From the NCBI GenBank assembly GCA_027922465.2, contig BQMF02000201.1:248001-312000 (forward strand): a stretch of 64,000 nt of DNA. The letters run 5' to 3'. Below, piece by piece: positions 44,101 to 55,400 of this stretch. Origin of the DNA: Turritopsis dohrnii. Lineage: Eukaryota > Cnidaria > Hydrozoa > Anthoathecata > Oceaniidae. The notes under the pieces were generated by a model that made no database searches, was not told the origin of the DNA, and saw only the letters and a list, made by a program, of their open reading frames with translations. Each line of letters starts with the position of its first letter. The first letter of the stretch is position 1. The position numbers were made by a program, and so were the translations under genes.

Positions 44101-45140
44101 TTAAAAAGTTTTTTAAAAGATGGACGTGTTCATCTTCTTCAGTTAAACTGATGAAAATATTCTATTGAAATCATGAGATAAACTACATGTTTCTTTTGTT
44201 TTTAACACGTGGCGAATAATTGCGAATGATTTTGTAGCAACTTTGTGTGAAAGTGAAGCAAGCAGTTATTTGAACATCGAAAATGGCAAACAAAATGAAA
44301 AATTGAATAAAAGGTAGAATTCTTTTCCATATTTCCATATTGAATATATATTCAATAGGGAGTAGTAATTCATCAAAAGTATCAGGTTCAATACGCAAAA
44401 ACTTTTTGTTCTACAAATGATCTTTTCACTTAAATTCATTTAAGAACGTGTCGTATGCACCCAATAAATCTTGTAACCATGGCTTCACCAAAATTCTTTG
44501 TTTCTTTCTTGTACTTTTTTTATTACAATAACAGCCACAAACGCTGCAATTACTGCACCTTAAACTGCGTTGTCCATGGTAAAACAAAAAGAAACATGAA
44601 AGTTTTTTTCAGTTTAAACTGAACGTGTAGACAAGTGCGTTTCAACAGTTTCACTGATGAAAAAAAACTGTTAGTTTAAATTGATCCATTTAAACTGATT
44701 GTGTATTTCAGCCTTTAGATGAAGAATGTAAGTGCTTGCCATATTGTTAATCTAATTTAATATAATTAATATTGTTAAAATTTATATATGTTCTTGGAAA
44801 AATGTTTTGAGTTTACGAGTTATGATCATACTCATTAAGATATCTGAAAAGATCCATGTATCGTTTATATTATTTTGTATCAACAAACATATTATTCAGT
44901 TTATTGGCAGTATATACATTCAAATAAAGTTTCTCATTGTGTCAATTATGCCTTCAAAAAGTCCTGAGAAGCAGGTAATTAGGAATGTAATGTATTGTAG
45001 AAATTATTCAACCATTCAATGATTCCAAATCATTCAAGTTTCAAGAATGCTATTATAGTATTTCATTTTTCATATTTTTAGTTTTCAACTGATTTTGCAG
45101 AAATCTTTCTGCCCATAAGGGCATCTTGTTTTATTTTTAA
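41150..45140 (-). repeat. Arm 2 of the diverged inverted repeat (partner 1,125-3,900)
   Basis: Reverse-complement counterparts of 3,545-3,870, 2,280-2,410, 1,425-1,540 and 1,790-1,885 are found at 41,165-41,500, 42,060-42,240, 42,475-42,595 and 42,965-43,075. A word 'ttttgcagaaatc…aagggcatcttgtt' occurs again at 45,095-45,135, and 'gtttatcgg…gtcaatta' type words recur at about 43,840 and 44,900, so parts of the arm are also repeated within it. No gene is supported. Many 60-90-codon ORFs occur by chance in this T-rich strand. Confidence 0.6.
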
Positions 45141-45740
45141 GATATTTTTAATGATCTAGTTACATTCTTGCAGTTGCATGATGCATCAAAAAGATAGCTA
45201 AGTAAATAAGAGAACGATGCTAGTTTACAAGGGAAGTAAAATTAACCCGTATATATTAATTTAGTAGTGAGTTTATGTTTCTTGTCAGGCGCAGGCGCAT
45301 TCAGGCTACTTTTCACAGTCCATTATATTCGTTTCGAAAGAATATGGCGTTATGCAATAAGTTGCTCGTTCACACCAGACACCAATATCAAGGTTTTGAC
45401 CAGAAACTTAAACAATCGTATATTGTCAATTTTAGTTCTTTGCCCGTTTCTTCCATAGATGAAAGGTCGAGGAAAGAAATTATAAAAGTCAACGCAAGGA
45501 AAAGCAAGCAAAATTTTCTTTTGTTATAATATTGTTTAAAGTGAAATAATAATTGTTATCATTTCCCAATCAACCCACCCCCAATCATCATCACGAAACT
45601 ACCGCCACTATCACCACACAACAACCACAATTACAACTACACCATCACCACCACCTTTACCAATCCCCTAAAAGCCATAAAAAATATTCAATTCCACTGC
45701 AACTTTCTAACTCACCTCCATGGTGACTCCAATTTTTACC

Positions 45741-46010
45741 GACTGGTAGCCTTGTGGTAGAGTGCTCGCTTCCTGTTTTGGAGGTCGCGGGTTCAATCCT
45801 CAACCGAGTCATGCCAGCGACTATAACGGTGTAAATCACCCCTCTCTGCTTAGCACTCAGCAAGAGAGTAGGAATGATGTCTGGGATGGTTGTCTATAGT
45901 TGAGCGGTTCCTGTCATTACATGGGGGCTTTAAATGCTCTAGAACCTCCTTCGCAGGACCCTCATTGATAACAGTACCTTAAGGAACTGAAGAGGCTACC
46001 CTGGGTAAAC
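45741..46010 (+). mobile_element. tRNA-derived SINE, copy 2
   Basis: Head with A box (TAGCCTTGTGGTAGAGTGCTC) and B box (GGGTTCAATCCT), then 'gagtcatgccagcgactata', 'tgcttagcactcagcaagag', 'gttgagcggttcctgtcatt' and a tail part ('aacctccttcgcaggaccct'). Longer and more complete than the copy at 37,875-38,046, which lacks about 60 internal bases. Confidence 0.75.
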
Positions 46011-46149
46011 ATTCGTAAGACAATTCGTTTCCTGATTGGTTCCAATTGATCACGTGATCATAGTATTCGGTTAAACATCTTGCTAGAGACAAGTTCTTGA
46101 GTTTCAGTTCAAAACTCGATATCATAGTTATATTCATACTATCGTGAAA

Positions 46150-46290
46150 AAATCACCTCGGCGAAGAGCATTTTCAATCAAACTCGTACTCAGGGTTTCT
46201 TGCCTTTTCGATATACGGACGTTGGTGAAGAAGGCAAGCTACCCTGGGTACGAAGTTGCATTTTCATTGAAACAGTGTTCATAGGGAATC
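46150..46290. mobile_element. Hairpin MITE split by a palindromic element
   Basis: 'cggcgaagagcattttcaat' (about 46,160) and 'gcattttcattgaaacagtg' (about 46,258) are pieces of the hairpin MITE family. Between them lies 'actcagggtttcttgccttt…ggcaagctaccctgggtac', a member of the palindrome family seen at 47,011-47,090 and 59,028-59,118. This looks like one small element nested in another. Confidence 0.5.
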
Positions 46291-47010
46291 TCAGAACCAA
46301 TGTGAATTATGAGAACTTGCACTGAAACATGTTCCATAATGCGCATGCGTATAAGTTACAGCCACTATACATTCAACCACATTTAGCTTCACGTTTTTGT
46401 TTGCGTGCACCAATCTTTAAAAAACTGCAATCTGGTCCTCGAAATTGCACATATATTCAACCATTTTCAAGCATTGGTGGACGGTTTCTTGACTAAGGCA
46501 GCACAGGCTAGTATCACAGTACCTGTGGAATATTATCAGGTGACATAAGGTACACCCAAAACTGAAGTACGCAGAAATACCAGATGTACTCGTCCATAGT
46601 TACTTGACGTACCTTTGTGAACTATATATTAGTCATCTTTCTTGTGCTGTGCACGTGCCTTGACTGTTTACGTGACTAGCCTTCATTCAAGGTTGGTAAC
46701 ACTCTTGGTGGCAAAGACGATTATTGTTAGAAGTGTTGAACAAAGTCTATTGCAACATGGAATTTCTCAACAATTTACAGTCCAGACGATTTGCAAATTG
46801 ACTTCTATGGGTCCATCAAGTTGTGAACGTGAGTAGTAACTGGCAGCCGCGAATTGTAACTGGTATCTGCAAGTTATGTGTTTCATTCAGCGCGAGTTAT
46901 CATAACTCGAAACTGATCAGCCACTGTACTATGCGAGGGTATTTTACGGAAAAAATCTATCTACATGTCCTCTTCAAAAATATCACAATAGATTAAAAAT
47001 TGTTCTCCAC

Positions 47011-47090
47011 CAACCTCGAACCCAGGGTTTCTTTCCTTTTCGATCGCCATCCGTATATCGAAAAGGCAAGAAACCCTGGGTTCGAGGTTG
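47011..47090. repeat. Near-perfect palindrome, 80 bp
   Basis: Left arm 'caacctcgaacccagggttt', right arm 'aaaccctgggttcgaggttg'; the inner parts 'ctttccttttcgat' and 'atcgaaaaggcaag' pair too. Only a few central bases are unpaired. Same family as 59,028-59,118 and the copy inside 46,183-46,255. Confidence 0.85.
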
Positions 47091-47688
47091 ATTCTCCAGG
47101 CATTTTTGTTGTGATTAAATACGGTACAAAACAATGAAAAATAATCTCAAACGAGGCGGGCAAAAACATAAGTTACTTTTTAAAAACATGTAAACACTTG
47201 AAAGATATTAGGAGAACTCGAGTAAGTACGAGATTGGGCCTATTTCCCATTCCCTAGAAAGGGAAAGTGAACAGAATAAGAACATTTTGAGGCTGAAGAA
47301 GGCCTTTAAAATCTGAATGTCACAGTTTACTTGTTCTGGTCTAAGGATAGTGGAATTGAAAATGAATAGTTCCATCATCAGGTAATCATTTCCAATATTA
47401 AACTGGGTTAATTATTCTAGATTACCTATTGAATAACCTGAAAAAGTAAACACAAGTAAAATTTGTGCCACCGCCATTTGCTTGTTTCTTCTCCGTCTCG
47501 AGTCTTGTTTCTATTGCGCATGCTCACAATAAGATTCGCTCTCGCCGCACAAGTAAACAGACGTGGGATATTAAGGGTGTTTAAACCGAACTAGGGAAAT
47601 GTGTGTTTATTTAGAATCATTTACTCTTACACATACCCTAGTAACAGCACTTTGTTTGTAACCAGCGGCTATATTTTGTAAAAACATC

Positions 47689-47774
47689 TCTGCGAAGAGT
47701 GCATTTCTACAGTAATATACACACAATTTTAATAAAATTAGCTCTTCGTTGCAGTGACTTTTTGGCGATTTTAC
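47689..47774. mobile_element. Hairpin MITE, partial
   Basis: 'ctgcgaagagtgcatttcta' to 'agctcttcgttgcagtgact' with the usual 'atatacacacaatttt' middle. The outermost ends are lost. Confidence 0.65.
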
Positions 47775-48125
47775 CAACAATCTCGAAAGAGGACAACCAT
47801 CACGAAGAAGATGAAGTGGATAACGAAAAATATTTGTGCTTATATTTCTTGAAAATATATATGTTCATTATAAGTTGAGATAAATATTAAAAAAAACAAC
47901 TTCGTTCCCAGACTATTTAAACCAAACGTAAAAGAAATAGACTGAAAACCAGGTTGGCGTGACAACACTATATACAAGAATAAATATAAGGACTGGAATT
48001 TTTGTTTTGTTTTTTACAAAAAAAAAACAACAAAAAAAAACAACAACAACAAAATTAGAACAAACAAACAAACAAACAGTAAACAACAGGTAACAGAACA
48101 GAAATATTGTGAGAATGTTTTCGCA

Positions 48126-48242
48126 GGGGATAATCTGTTGAAAAGTCACTCCGATGAAAGGCATTTTTATTGGAACAATGCGGATATCTCTATAGAGATG
48201 TTCTCAATCTTAGTGGTTTCCCAATAAATTCGCACGTTGAGT
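48126..48242. mobile_element. Hairpin MITE, diverged copy
   Basis: 'gttgaaaagtcactccgatg', then 'tctctatagagatgttctca', then 'cccaataaattcgcacgttg': the family layout with several substitutions. Confidence 0.55.
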
Positions 48243-48267
48243 AGAGGGATTGTCTTTTATAGAAATC

Positions 48268-48471
48268 AATAGACCTTTTCGAAAAATACGTCAGAGCAGA
48301 TCTTGCCTCGCTTTCAACCCAAATAATAGTGGCATTCGTGTTGTTTTTGAAAAGAAATGATACCCGGGAGAAAACCTTACACGAACTTTTTTTATGATTC
48401 TTAATTACGTAATTAAAAACCTTAGAAACGAGGCAAGATCTGACGTGAGGTAATTTCCGAAAAGGACTATT
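48268..48471. mobile_element. AATAGACCTT-type MITE
   Basis: Left end 'aatagaccttttcgaaaaat' and right end 'atttccgaaaaggactatt' are inverted repeats; the arms continue to 'cagatcttgcctcg' / 'cgaggcaagatctg', about 43 bp in all. The terminal word is shared with the element in the lectin-like gene (40,040-40,274). Confidence 0.75.
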
Positions 48472-48658
48472 CGACATCTTACAGGAAAAATAAAACCGAA
48501 TTTCATGAGGATTAAAAAAAGTTTCATATCGATATATAAAAATAAGTTTGAAATACTGTAGTCAAAATTTAGAAAAAAAAAAATTCTACCGCACGTCCGA
48601 CTTCCTCAGAACACTAAAATTAAATAAACATTTATAAAATACTACATCACAACTAACC

Positions 48659-48800
48659 CAGTGGGCGAAATCTTAATTTGTCTTAATTTGTTAAAAGTCA
48701 CTGCGATGAAGAGCATTTTTAGTGAAATAGTATATATATTTCTATAGCAATGCGCTCCTTCGCAGTGATTTTCACATATATTCTCACGGGGAATACCTTG
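48659..48800. mobile_element. Hairpin MITE
   Basis: 'cccagtgggcgaaatcttaa' start with a 13-base internal duplication (tcttaatttgtct…), then 'cactgcgatgaagagcattt' and 'gcgctccttcgcagtgattt'. The right terminal repeat is eroded. Confidence 0.7.
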
Positions 48801-48944
48801 GAATGTGAACAACACAAACGAAAATGAGACGTTAAACCAACGCAAAACGTTTGGGAATTGAGACCATGTGGATCAAGCAATTCGGATGGACCTGCATTGA
48901 ATGTGATATAGAAAAGATTGTGAATATACCAAATGGAAAAATTC

Positions 48945-49030
48945 GAATGCGAAGGAGTGCACTTCCATAGAAATATACACACTATTTCAATATAGATGCT
49001 CTTTGTCACAGTGGTTTTTTTTTAGATATT
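48945..49030. mobile_element. Hairpin MITE, partial
   Basis: 'gcgaaggagtgcacttccat' and 'gatgctctttgtcacagtgg' arms with 'agaaatatacacactatttc' between them. Confidence 0.6.
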
Positions 49031-49407
49031 GCGAACTGAAGTTACCACTTCATTATACTTCTCATGTGGGACCTTCAGCGTTCAGTTTTCGCGACTTGGC
49101 TAGTGGTTGACCTTCAAATACATATTTCTGGGAAAGTTTAACCATGGATTGAGGACGACGTTGGCTCACCTGACCAAATCGACTTTAAGCTCTGTACAGA
49201 TATTGCACATTCTATGTAGGTTAAATACACCATTTATAAGGGGAATTCGTCTGCCAAAGACATATCCACTTCATATAAGCCGATCTTTACTGCAACGTAA
49301 GAAATACGAAGCGCACCACGCTGTAGTAACTTACAAGAACCTCGCAAGGAAAACTACCGCTTTTAGAAAGCAGGAGGGGGATCATTATACATGAGTGATG
49401 AAAACAT

Positions 49408-52400
49408 TCAATAAACATCCACGTCTCTATCCTTCGTTTCCTTGGCCAACCAACGAGGCAAATCTTTCTTGTATTTCGTCAGCAGATCCACCAAACGTAG
49501 GTTTGGAATGCGATAGTAATCGGTCAAGTACTGCAACTCCTGGTTAGTCATTGGTTTGTAGTTGCGCCCTTTGCTCTTACCTAAACACTTATGTTCTCCC
49601 TCTTCTGTGGTGGCGCAGTAAAAGCCTTTGGCGTTATTAAACCTAAAATAATAGAAAGAAACATTAAGATCTTGTACTACAACTCACATACAACAGCTCA
49701 TATATACTTTCGCTACTTATTATTATTACGCAGTGGCCAAATTTGTTTAAGAAACACTGCGAAGGAGTGCATTTACACCTTATTTCAATAGAAATGCTCT
49801 TCGTCGCAGTGGCTTTTGACGAAATTTCATAATTTCGGCTACTTGTCCATGATGATCTCTTAAGGTGGTGACGGTTCTGAGAACAAGGTTTCAGAACGTT
49901 TATAGCTCCATTTGGATTACAGAAGATAATCGCTAGACAACTACCCAAAACATTATCTCTTGCTGAGTGCCAAGTAGGGAAGACCGACTCCGAGGTTAAA
50001 TCTCCCAAGTGAAAGCGGACACCAAGACAAGATTATCACTTAAAAATGACATGATTACAAAAACCATTCCAACTTGTCCGTAGAAAAGATAATATTTGGA
50101 ACGTATATCAGACGAAGGTACAACAACTAATTCCGAAACAAGGAAGGTGGACCTCGTAACTTCGACACAGCACAAGGAAGGTGGCCCTCGTAATTTCCAT
50201 AACGAAATAATGCTGTTTGTCACTTTTAAACAGAGATACATAAAAAAACCACCACAACGGGTGCAAATATTTCTTTTCATACGTTTTCAGACAACGATAT
50301 CGTTTGATATCAAAAACCCCATGAAGCATTGCCTTAACCACCAGAGAAAGTCATTGTTGGAAACAACGTAGTCATAGAAGAGAAAACACACCTTATCCTT
50401 TTACCAAACGGAAATGGGGTTAATTCTAAAAAATCGGAAATTTTCTTCATAGCTAGGCGCGGTTCATAGCGAAGCTCATATCCGTCTACGATGTGGATCT
50501 ATAACAAGAAGAACGGTTTTCTACAAAAAGTCTCACTTTCCCAAACTCAAATAATATATTTCTGACAACAAACTGGAAGTGATGCGAGTCATTTCGGTAT
50601 TTTTCACCCTTGATATTCGACAAGCGACTAACTGCAAACGGAACTAATTTTCACTTAGATGAAGACAGATAACGAACCATCATATACATCACAACTTCAT
50701 TATACACTCTTCTTTTTTTATAAGAATACTAAAAATCGTCGACAGCATAATCCTCGATATTCTTACGGGAATTTTCATTTTGAGTCTCGAATACTCATAA
50801 CATACTCTTAAATGCTACCGTTATCGTTACCTTTGAAGGGTGATAGTACTGCAGCCATCTTTCCAGTGATTCGGCATATAAACCAGGCCATAAGCATCGT
50901 TGCTGTAGATTGACGAACCGTTCGCTGTCTGTTTTGTTTTGGTTAGTAAGAAGCTCATAGAACGTATGGTTTTGGGCGATCGGGTCACCTTTACTGAACA
51001 TGTGCTACGATGAAACATACACTGGTCATATATATAGATTCTTTTAAAAGAATAATTCATTATTTAACTTTTATCGTAACTGCCTTGAGAAAGACAAAAA
51101 TAAGAATACGCCCAAGGTGACCACCCGTCTCAGTTCAAGACTTATTAGATGTTTACTTCTCTATGGTTGCACCGCCCCTCCGCCCCCATCATCATGTTTC
51201 AAATGCAAATTAAAAACTGTTGCTGAAAGATATGTACCTGGTACCAGGAGTATGCTCGCTTTTTCGGGTCGATCAGGATGACAATCAACTTGGCGTTTGG
51301 TATAAGTGAATACGCCCGCATCGGTGCTTTCGACGAATCGAAATAATTGGCGGACTTTTCGAAGTATAACGCCCCATTAGGTTTTGGATTGGGTGGAAAG
51401 AAATCTAAGTACCTACACAACAATAAGATTTATGAGATACATTAAGTCGGTAATTTCTATGGTTCTGAGTTCAGTTGAGAATACAAGGAAGTTCGAAGCA
51501 GTTTATCAAAGCAAAGAAATTGGTGTCCGATGCTATAATTATAACTGTCCGGCCAGTTCTGACTTTTACCGGACAGCTTTACCGACGTTGATAGCAAATA
51601 TCCAGGGATGAACTTCACGCCCATTCAATAAACGAGCATAAAAATTGAAAATAACTTAGGAATGTTAAAGTGACGTTGATAAAGTGAGATTGGCGCTAAT
51701 GAAGAGAAAGGGCGCTAATGAAGAGAAAAGGGCGTTATTGAAGAGGAAGCGGCGTTATTGGAATGAGAATTATCTAAGTGAGATGGGCGTTAACGAAGAG
51801 CAAACAACTCACCAGGAAAGTCCTTTCATATAGTCGTTTCGATTGAAATACTGAATTTCTTCAAACGTTCGTCGAGTGAATTGGTTTCTGTATACATCAG
51901 GGTGCATGCTGATAAAACTGAACAGAGCGGTCGAGCCTGACTTCTGCGGACCAAGAATCAGCAAGTCTGGTAGCCTGGTGATGCGCGAGGTGCCGCCGTC
52001 CTTACAATACAGGCTAGTGCCGTTCCAGATTTTTTGGTGACGTTTATCTGTACAAGGATCCTATGAAAAACACGTCACAATTATGAATATAAACTTTTAT
52101 GGTTCATAACAACAACAGCAAAGGGAAGAAGCTCTTTAAATGGAAGATGATGAATTGGCTAGCCTTAAGTTTTATGAGTATGACCACATACCGGAAGACA
52201 AAGCCACTGTCATCGATATCAAAACCAGTGAAAATTTTTCATCTTGTTTAAAATGTCAACAAGCAATTTTGAAAATGGTAGCAAAACTTCACAAGAGGAA
52301 TAAATTGCCAACATGGACTATCAAGACGTCATCATTACGTCATCTATTAGTACACCGTTGGATTTCCTTATTTGCAGGCCCTCTTCGAATCACAGAAACA

Positions 52401-55400
52401 AACTTTTCATACCTCCCATACTGGGTCGAGTTGCTTTGGAAATAATGTGAAATAGATCTGCGCCAATTTGATTGGCTTCTCGCTGACCAGTTCAAGTTTG
52501 GTCCATGTCCGAATGAAACGCGTCACGTTTGCAAATAACTGGATGGCGAGACGTTCTTGATTGCCATAGTTACCGACGTGAGTCATAAATATAGCAATCT
52601 AAAATCAAAGGGACATACTCATTAAAGTCATCATGCCTTTATTTTTTATATAACGTAATTCACTTTCGATACAACACAACATGACTCTGAGATGACTTAA
52701 GTAGTACGGCAATCGAAGTACTGCATGTCTGGGACATTGAGACAATGCAAAAACAGTCCTCTCCTGAAATCAAATTTTATGTTCTTGTAGCTTAAACATT
52801 ACATTTTGCCAATAGAACTGCAAAATGAGGTGGTCTAGTGGCTCAAACCATCAAAAAGCACTGCGGCAAAGCGCATCGTCATTGAAATAGAGGTATGCAT
52901 ATATGTATGAGCTTTTCTATAGAAATGTACTCCTCCACAGTGATTTTATTAAATAGATTTGCAAGGTGGGGATGTTCACTCTTTTAATGTCTTCACAAGC
53001 TCAACATGTAATTACAATGTACTTTTATTGCTAGTCGCTTTGAATAATTGTGAAACCTGAAGCAGGTGGTAAAACGAAGTTCACTTACTGGATTATTAAT
53101 AATACTCCAAAACAATTCTCCGCCATTAGCACTCCGCTCAAGCCATGAAGGGCCTTTTGGGTAATCGGCTATGTGTAATGTACCAGTAAATAACCCGCAT
53201 GTCTGACGAGGTAACACCTACAAAAACGAAGACATCAAAAAATGAAATGCCAAAAAACACAATGAATAAATACAAACAACTACACAAATCAAAGAAAACA
53301 TTACTAGCGAGGTTTGTAAGAATAAAATTTTCAAGACCAAAAACTTTCTTCATTTTCCGAGCTCAGGAATTTCTATATCTTATAAAAATCTTTTTATCAC
53401 AGAACAGAGTGTTTGCTTCAAAATATCACACAACAATAAAGCAAATTCAGTTTATAAACAATAACTGTAATGGTGTATTTGCAGCAACACGCGCCATTTT
53501 TTGACACTATACTCACCATAATATCTTTATATTGAAAGCCTTTTCGACCGTGGGCTGGGTACAAATGAGGGTATCCTTCGGTAGATGTTACTTTGATACC
53601 CCACACATCCTTCCACGCTTCATACAAAGGCTCATGTGTGGGATAAACACCAGAGTGATGAGGGGCTACAGCATAATCCTCGTCTACTTTTATATCTTTC
53701 TCCTAAGCAAAACAAAAGCACAAAGTTCTCAATAACGAACTTCTGTAATCTTCAAATTGGCATTCATTCTCAGTCTAGGCATTTCCTAATTCAAATAAAA
53801 TAAATCATCTGGACCATGACATTACTTTACACTTACTGCTGCGAAAATTTTATTGCGAGACATATTGTCGACAAGATCATCCTTTGGCAACGTATGTGGC
53901 TTAACATGCGTGTACGTGTGAGAAAACCATCGGAATTCTTTCGAATGGTCAATGAACGCTTTATCACCATCTCGTTCATCACTGTTGTTAGAATTTTCAT
54001 AAAACTTGCCGGAAAACCCAAGATAATACTTGAACCCAGGTATTTGCGATGCTAATTGTTTCTGTGACTCTAAGAGGGCCTGCAAATAAGGAAATCAATT
54101 AAAGTGGTTAGCGATACTTATATTCACATTAAAAATTTAAAATAACAAAGATAGTGAATGCAGATTGCATAATATAAACTTCTAATAACTGACAGACACT
54201 TTCAATTTTGCCACCACCAGCATCTAAGTATGGGTGTGTAGATGACTCAAGTAAAAAGATGTGAATCTAAGGTCACATCTTCAAAACCAATCCAGCACCA
54301 TCTGTTTGTTTATTTATTCCCAGTTATTCAGGGGTTCTTGTCAAAATCTAAACTTCATTTTAAAAATCCTATATATAATCCATACAAATGGATCCATGCA
54401 GGGCGCACCATACCGAGATTGATCCCAAAGGGGTTTTCAGGCAGGAAACAGGAGTCAAGGTAAATAAAGTATAGCCAAATAAAAAGTGAAGAATATAATG
54501 TTGTATATGTAGGAATTTAGCACGCTTTTGAAAACACAGCAATTTTCAAATCCCGCAAGTTACAAAATAATCTAAAATAATCCGACTTGAATTTTGATTG
54601 GATTAAGAAGGTCTACATTTTTAGTTTTGTAAAACTGTCTCCGGACAATGGGTCAATTCCCAAAGTTTTCTTTGATCATCAAGTTACAACCTAGTCAATA
54701 GGTATGGCCTGATTGAATTGCTTTTAATTATTCAATGGCGAACAAAAATGATAAGCAATGAAAATAAAATAAAAAATAACAAGGAAATACATAGAAATCA
54801 ACTAGACAACTAGATAAAATAATATGACGCTTAAACAGAAATTCTGTATACTGTAAAAGGTAGGAAAGGCATGAAATTCCGGAAATATGATATCTCAATG
54901 ATGGTAGATTAATACAAGAGAAGTACAAAAATTAAAGGATATAACTTAAAATCACACCAACATAAAGAACAGGAAAGTTAACTTAATTAAATTGATATCG
55001 TTGAAAATGAAATCATTAGATTTTCGCATTTTATCAAGATGTAGAATATCTTCAAGTCTGGCAATTTCTTCTTCTCCTTTAGTTTTGTTATCTTTGCTTT
55101 GATTTATCCTTATTTATCTTAATTCTGATTGAAATAATAAAAAAACATAATCAAGGTAGAATTTCAACAGATATCAATTAAAAAATGATTCAATTGATTT
55201 GATGGAGAAAATATTAATGAAAAACACGAACCGAGGGCTAATTCACAAATCTGCAGATGTTTAAAAATTAAAAAACCCTGTGACAGGAAAATCAAAATTA
55301 AATTTTCGTTGCAAAACAGACCTTGATTATGATTAATGGTTTTCCTTGGCAAACGTCCAAAAGTGAATCAAGGTTTTATAGTAAAATGTAAATCTCATCT

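Larger units (their letters stand above)
45141..49400. other. Gene-free repeat-rich stretch before NDST
   Basis: Contains a tRNA-derived SINE, a CAC/ACC-rich simple stretch (45,560-45,665), palindromes at 46,183-46,255 and 47,011-47,090, five hairpin-MITE members, a CAAA-type simple repeat (about 48,018-48,080) and the MITE at 48,268-48,471. ORFs at 45,267-45,529, 46,642-46,836 and 49,107-49,394 have no signal, domain or splice support. Confidence 0.5.

Noticed and set aside
52140..52445. 101-codon plus-strand ORF
   Set aside because: It overlaps NDST exon 5 on the opposite strand and shows no domain; exon 5 is strongly supported.
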